Source of the DNA: an uncultured Ruminococcus sp.
GTDB taxonomy: Bacteria > Bacillota > Clostridia > Oscillospirales > Ruminococcaceae
Assembly (NCBI GenBank): GCA_945867875.1
Contig: CAMBJF010000071.1
Location: 1 to 10,424, forward strand
Length of the DNA: 10,424 nt
Direction of reading: 5' to 3'
Positions 7,242 to 10,424 of the stretch are shown here, in pieces (positions within the stretch are counted from its first letter, which is position 1; each line of letters starts with the position of its first letter). The translations under genes and the position numbers were made by a program. Below the pieces are notes generated by a model that saw only the letters and a list, made by a program, of their open reading frames with translations, was not told the DNA's origin and did no database searches.

Positions 7242-8684
7242 TCACATATGTGTCTCTGATTCCTTGCCAACAACTGTCACTTTCAGCATATTGGTGTTTC
7301 CTGCAACTCCGAGAGGGATACCCGCTGTAATAACGGTAACATCGCCCTTTTCAAGAAGTCCGTGGCTCTTCGCAGCTTCGATAGCGCCGTCAAGAAGCTC
7401 ATCGGTGCTTGATTTTTCGTCCATCATAAGAGGAGTTACGCCCCAGGAAAGGTTCATCTGACGGCATACAGTCTCGTTTGGAGTGCAGCCGATTATGGGG
7501 CAGGCAGGACGGAATTTTGACAGCATTTTGGCTGTGCCGCCTGTTTTGGTAACGGTAACGATAGCCTTTGCACCAAGGTCGTGAGCAGTAGTGCAGGCTG
7601 CGTGGGAAATTGCATTTGTAATACTCTTGCCCTTGTCCTCAGCACGTGCTCTGAGACGGTTCACATAGTTGATGTCATTTTCGGTGGTCTCCGCAATAAG
7701 CGCCATTGTGCGGACAGCCTCAACAGGGTGCTTGCCCGCAGCAGTCTCGCCGCTGAGCATAATTGCCGATGTGCCGTCATAAATGGCGTTCGCAACGTCC
7801 GTTATCTCGGCACGGGTGGGTCGGATATGGGTAATCATAGATTCAAGCATCTGTGTGGCAGTAATGACCTGCATACCTGCATTATAGCCCTTTCTGATAA
7901 GGTCTTTCTGGATAGCAGGAATCTGCTCAAAGGGTATCTCAACGCCCATATCGCCTCTTGCAACCATTATTCCATCAGCAACTTCGAGTATCTCGTCAAT
8001 GTTCTTCACACCGTCCATATTCTCGATCTTTGCAATTATTCTCGGTGTGCTCCAACCGAGACTTTTGATGAATTTTTTCAGATATGCCACATCTGCGGCA
8101 GTTCTTACAAATGAAGCCGCAATAAAATCAAAGCCTATCTTTGAGCCAAACTCAAGGTCATTCATATCCCTTTCGGAAAGATAAGGCATTGAAAGCTCAA
8201 CTCCGGGCACATTTATGCCCTTGTTGTCGGATATCTCACCGCCGTGAACAACAACGGTGTGAATCTCATTTCCGCTGACGCTTTCAACTCTCAGCTCAAC
8301 AGCGCCGTCATTTATGAGTATGGCAGTCCCCTGCTTTACATCATCGGGCAGACCCTTGAAGCTGATAGATGCTATTTCCTTGTCGCATACCCTGTCCTCG
8401 GTGGTAAGCGTGAATTTGTCGCCGTCCATAAGAGTAACAGGTGTCTTGTCGGCAAATTTTCCGAGACGTATCTCAGGACCTTTCGTATCAAGCAGCGACG
8501 CAACAGGCAGACCAAGCTCCTCTCTTATGCGGCAAAGCTGCTCAAAACGTCTCTGATGAGTAGGATAATCCCCGTGTGAAAAATTAAAACGTGCAACGTT
8601 CATTCCCGAGAGCATCATATCTCTAAGAATGTCGTCATTGTCTGTTGCAGGACCCATTGTGCACACTATCTTTGTTTTTCTCAT
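7242..8684 (-). CDS. pyk: Pyruvate kinase
   Basis: Catalyses phosphoenolpyruvate + ADP to pyruvate + ATP, the last step of glycolysis, in the cytoplasm. The 480 residues match the standard bacterial enzyme. The A domain (about 1-69 and 167-340) begins with KIVCTMGPA and ARFNFSHG. The B domain lies at about 70-166 and the C domain at about 345-480. Catalytic and metal-binding motifs are present: IAKIEN with Lys219 and Glu221, VARGDMGVE (241-249), ATQMLESM (276-283) and MLSGETA (309-315). LDTKGPEIR carries Glu71 at the position that in characterised kinases marks K+-dependent enzymes (K+-independent ones have Lys), so K+ dependence is predicted. There is no C-terminal PEP-utiliser extension of the kind found in Bacillus. 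The start is supported by GGAGAG (8690-8695), 5 bases upstream. It lies 58 bases after mgtE with no terminator between them. Confidence 0.97.
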   Translation of the reverse strand: MRKTKIVCTMGPATDNDDILRDMMLSGMNVARFNFSHGDYPTHQRRFEQLCRIREELGLPVASLLDTKGPEIRLGKFADKTPVTLMDGDKFTLTTEDRVCDKEIASISFKGLPDDVKQGTAILINDGAVELRVESVSGNEIHTVVVHGGEISDNKGINVPGVELSMPYLSERDMNDLEFGSKIGFDFIAASFVRTAADVAYLKKFIKSLGWSTPRIIAKIENMDGVKNIDEILEVADGIMVARGDMGVEIPFEQIPAIQKDLIRKGYNAGMQVITATQMLESMITHIRPTRAEITDVANAIYDGTSAIMLSGETAAGKHPVEAVRTMALIAETTENDINYVNRLRARAEDKGKSITNAISHAACTTAHDLGAKAIVTVTKTGGTAKMLSKFRPACPIIGCTPNETVCRQMNLSWGVTPLMMDEKSSTDELLDGAIEAAKSHGLLEKGDVTVITAGIPLGVAGNTNMLKVTVVGKESETHM

Positions 8685-8742
8685 AAAATCTCTCCAATCC
8701 TTACGGCTTTCCAGACCGTTATATATTTATATCATTTCCCTT

Positions 8743-10101
8743 TTATGTCGGAAAATCAAGAACGTGCAGTGCAATTGTGAAATAAAGAAGTGTCGAACAG
8801 CTGTCAACAAGGGTGCTGAGCAGTGGTGCGGACATAATTGCAGGGTCAATGTGTATCTTTTTCGCAAGCATAGGCAGCATACAACCGAGAAGCTTTGACA
8901 GTATAACAGTTCCGATGAGCGTAACCGAAACCACCGCCGCTATTTTTACATTGTGGTAGAACAGCACTATCCTGAAAAAGTTCACCACTGAAAGAATAAG
9001 GCTGCATATAATGGCAATGCGGAATTCCTTGAAAACTACCTTAAAGAAATCCTTAAGACGTATCTCTTCCATCGCCATACCTTGGATTATCATTGTTGAT
9101 GACTGAGAGCCGCAGTTTCCGCCTGTTCCAGTAAGCATTGGCATAAAGGAAACGAGGAGAGGTATTGCGGATATCTGAGCTTCAAAATGATTGGTTATAG
9201 CACCTGTGAGAGTGGCTGAAAGCATAAGTACAAGGAGCCATACTATTCTGCTCCGTGCGTGCTTCCATACACTTGTCTTGAAGTAGCTGTCCTCACTGGG
9301 GACAACCGCACTCATCATTGCCATATCCTCGGCATTTTCCTCTCTGATGACGTCCATAACATCATCGAAAGTGATTATTCCGACTATACGGTTTTCCTTG
9401 TCAACAACAGGCACAGCCGCAAGGTCGTGCTTTGCAAAAAGATTCGCAACGGCTTCCTGGTCGTCGTGGGTATAAACGCTGACGACTGTGGAATCCATAA
9501 TATCCTCGATAACAGCGTCCTCGTCCGCAACCACAAGGTCAAGGAGCGATACGCTTCCCACCAGACGGCGGTTATCAGTGACATAACAGGTATAAACCGT
9601 TTCCTTTACAACTCCAACGCTTCGGATACGCTCAAAGGCTTCTTTGACGGAATCCGTTTTTCTGAAATAAACGAACTCCGTTGTCATAATGCTTCCCGCA
9701 CTGTCCTCGGGATAGTTCAGAAGCTCGTTTATCTGCTTTCGCTTATCGGGGTCGGTTGCTTTCAGTATTCGTGAGACCACATTAGCGGGCATTTCCTCGA
9801 TGATATCTACCGTATCGTCAAGGAAAAGCTCGTCAAGCACAGCTCTGAGCTCTCGGTCGGATATGGCATTTATCAGTACCATTTGCAGGTCGCTGTCCAT
9901 ATACGTGAAAGCCTCGGCTGCAAGCTCCTTGGGGAGCACACGGAAAATAAGGGTAAATTCCTTTTCGCCGAATTCGTCCTGCTCTTCGATAAGCTCGCTG
10001 AGTAGCTGGGCGATGTCGGCGGGCATCATTTCCTGGAGTGCAGTTTTGAGCTGCACGAACGCTCTGTGCTTAACCAGCACAGCAGCTTCATATTTTTCCA
10101 T
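8743..10101 (-). CDS. mgtE: Magnesium transporter MgtE
   Basis: Mg2+-selective channel of the inner membrane, 452 residues, close to the usual size. The N-terminal MgtE superhelical domain (about 20-125) contains repeated 'LPKELAAEAF' and 'DDTVDIIEEMP' units. A pair of CBS domains spans about 135-255 (SIMTTEFVYF and DIMDSTVVSV each open one), which in this family sense Mg2+ and gate the pore. Five membrane helices follow from about 285 to 450. The pore signature GTGGNCGSQ is at 325-333. The acidic residues Asp419 (HIDPA) and Asp433 (LVDS) stand where the selective Mg2+ site lies in Thermus MgtE. The start at 10101 has a perfect AGGAGGT six bases upstream, but that site is tied up in a hairpin. 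The long structured leader suggests RNA-level regulation. It is the first gene of a probable mgtE-pyk-PPIase-zinc ribbon unit. Confidence 0.96.
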   Translation of the reverse strand: MEKYEAAVLVKHRAFVQLKTALQEMMPADIAQLLSELIEEQDEFGEKEFTLIFRVLPKELAAEAFTYMDSDLQMVLINAISDRELRAVLDELFLDDTVDIIEEMPANVVSRILKATDPDKRKQINELLNYPEDSAGSIMTTEFVYFRKTDSVKEAFERIRSVGVVKETVYTCYVTDNRRLVGSVSLLDLVVADEDAVIEDIMDSTVVSVYTHDDQEAVANLFAKHDLAAVPVVDKENRIVGIITFDDVMDVIREENAEDMAMMSAVVPSEDSYFKTSVWKHARSRIVWLLVLMLSATLTGAITNHFEAQISAIPLLVSFMPMLTGTGGNCGSQSSTMIIQGMAMEEIRLKDFFKVVFKEFRIAIICSLILSVVNFFRIVLFYHNVKIAAVVSVTLIGTVILSKLLGCMLPMLAKKIHIDPAIMSAPLLSTLVDSCSTLLYFTIALHVLDFPT

Positions 10102-10108
10102 TTCAAAG

Positions 10109-10135
10109 ACCTCCTTTTGTTAATTAACAGGAGGT
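10109..10135 (-). promoter_or_regulatory. Hairpin sequestering the mgtE ribosome binding site
   Basis: In the - strand transcript ACCTCCT (10135-10129) is fully complementary to the Shine-Dalgarno AGGAGGT (10115-10109). Between them GTTAATTAAC is itself self-complementary and can extend the stem past a small AAA bulge. When formed, this hairpin covers the whole ribosome binding site of mgtE, so translation should depend on whether the leader frees it. The pairing is seen directly, but its regulatory use is inferred. Confidence 0.65.
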
Positions 10136-10319
10136 ACGATACCGATCTTCTCTGTCTGCGCCCTTAAGCTATTCTCACATCACCGAAACATGGAGCAGTG
10201 AGGTATAAAAAGCACAGACAGAGCGCCTTCGTGGTACCACACCGCTGTTACTTCCGCTTTCCATACCTTCACCTTCCTTTTCACAAAGGACAGCGGCCAC
10301 TGCCGCTAATCCCGCAATT
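10136..10319 (-). ncRNA. Structured mgtE 5' leader, candidate riboregulator with T-box-like core
   Basis: Between the predicted start point (about 10319) and the ribosome-site hairpin the transcript is rich in complementary segments. Two perfect hairpins come first: AGCGGC/GCCGCT with a 4-base loop (10292-10307) and TCCTTT/AAAGGA with a GTGA loop (10275-10290). Next, 10256-10272 can pair with 10198-10213 as about 16 bp with one bulge and two G-U pairs. This encloses a region carrying AACAG (10245-10249) and the T-box signature UGGUACC followed by ACG (10230-10239). A third long pairing joins 10212-10223 to 10150-10161 (12 bp, one G-U) and would form a pseudoknot with, or replace, the second. 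A normal T-box specifier Stem I is absent or very reduced. The M-box Mg2+ riboswitch consensus, as far as I can recall it, is not seen. Class identity is therefore open: a degenerate T-box, an unnamed Mg2+-responsive leader, or chance resemblance. Confidence 0.5.
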
Positions 10320-10325
10320 AATATT

Positions 10326-10354
10326 ATTATACATTATTTTCTTATATCTGCCAA
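10326..10354 (-). promoter_or_regulatory. Sigma-A promoter of the mgtE unit
   Basis: On the - strand, -35 TTGGCA (10349-10354, one mismatch to consensus) and consensus -10 TATAAT (10326-10331) are 17 bases apart. Transcription should start near 10319, giving mgtE an unusually long leader of about 218 bases. Confidence 0.85.
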
Positions 10355-10424
10355 TCACTGTGTTAAATTTTTTATACGATTTTACGCCGTTTTTACACAA
10401 AAAAAGCGGCACACGTTAAAAAAC
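10355..10424. other. A/T-rich intergenic end of window, no gene seen
   Basis: No coding potential is convincing here. The only structure is an imperfect inverted repeat, GCCG plus TTTTT (10386-10394) against AAAAA-G-CGGC (10401-10410). Its T-runs lie inside the stem rather than after it, so it is not a standard terminator in either direction. Confidence 0.5.

Noticed and set aside
6428..7273. Longer start for the PPIase at 7273
   Set aside because: It would overlap the end of pyk and place 18 polar residues before the lipoprotein signal peptide. The ATG at 7219 has a proper ribosome binding site.
7581..8114. 177-residue + strand reading frame opposite pyk
   Set aside because: It is antisense to a strongly supported pyruvate kinase, without a ribosome binding site or recognisable motifs.
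8710..8750. Internal promoter for pyk in the mgtE-pyk gap
   Set aside because: A TATAAA (8726-8731, - strand) is present, but the only -35 at 16 bases (TTCCGA) matches consensus at three of six positions. Too weak to call, though it cannot be excluded.
9259..9774. 171-residue + strand reading frame opposite mgtE
   Set aside because: It is antisense to conserved MgtE domains and shows no family features, so it is a shadow of the real gene.
10261..10310. Cobalamin riboswitch on the + strand, suggested by GCCACTG near 10296
   Set aside because: The other conserved cobalamin boxes are absent in order. The GCCACTG is explained by the small hairpin at 10292-10307.
10102..10319. M-box (ykoK) Mg2+ riboswitch before mgtE
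   Set aside because: Expected from gene context, but I could not match the conserved M-box segments as I remember them. A short resemblance near 10265-10275 (AGGTGA) is not enough. A covariance search is needed to exclude it fully.
10386..10410. Terminator at the right edge of the window
   Set aside because: The inverted repeat is imperfect and its T-runs are inside the stem rather than after a GC-rich stem in either direction.
10198..10419. Possible 73-residue protein on the + strand
   Set aside because: It has no ribosome binding site, overlaps the mgtE leader and promoter on the other strand, and its composition reflects the A/T-rich intergenic sequence.

Overview
The window looks like a contig end from a low-to-mid GC Gram-positive anaerobe of the class Clostridia, most likely a Ruminococcus-like (Oscillospiraceae) gut or rumen bacterium. 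The grounds are strong AGGAGG-type ribosome binding sites, sigma-A promoters, two lipoproteins with Gram-positive style signal peptides, a CE2-type carbohydrate esterase and the general protein character. The genus is an inference. The first 45 bases are not biological: they are an Illumina Nextera read-2 adapter preceded by an index, so the contig really begins at base 46, inside a gene.

Layout. (1) 46-1940, + strand: a methyl-accepting chemotaxis protein with a Cache-type sensor, cut at its 5' end by the contig edge and closed by a bidirectional terminator. (2) 1992-3252, - strand: a CE2-family SGNH esterase, and upstream of it tRNA-Thr(GGT) with its own near-consensus promoter and terminator. 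(3) 3253-3542: an intergenic region with divergent promoters, one for the tRNA and one for the next gene, plus an inverted repeat that could be an operator. (4) 3543-5969, + strand: a large lipoprotein with a propeller-like N-terminal half and an ABC-type solute-binding C-terminal half, with no transporter genes beside it. (5) 5989-6076: two back-to-back terminators between convergent genes. (6) 10354-6084, - strand: a probable four-gene unit in the order mgtE (Mg2+ channel), pyk (pyruvate kinase), a cyclophilin-type PPIase lipoprotein and a small zinc-ribbon membrane protein. Gaps are 58, 22 and 32 bases and I see no terminator between them.

How the genes relate. Pyruvate kinase needs Mg2+, so sharing a transcript with a Mg2+ channel makes metabolic sense, but this is inference. 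The chemoreceptor, esterase and solute-binding lipoprotein fit a carbohydrate-foraging, motile organism.

The most interesting non-coding part is the roughly 218-base leader of mgtE (about 10102-10319, - strand). It has a clear promoter, two perfect hairpins, a T-box-like UGGUACC core, two competing or pseudoknotted long helices, and a hairpin that hides the mgtE Shine-Dalgarno sequence. It does not resemble the known M-box Mg2+ riboswitch as I recall it. I see no defence island, CRISPR array, transposase or integrase. Apart from this leader the window is ordinary chromosomal sequence.
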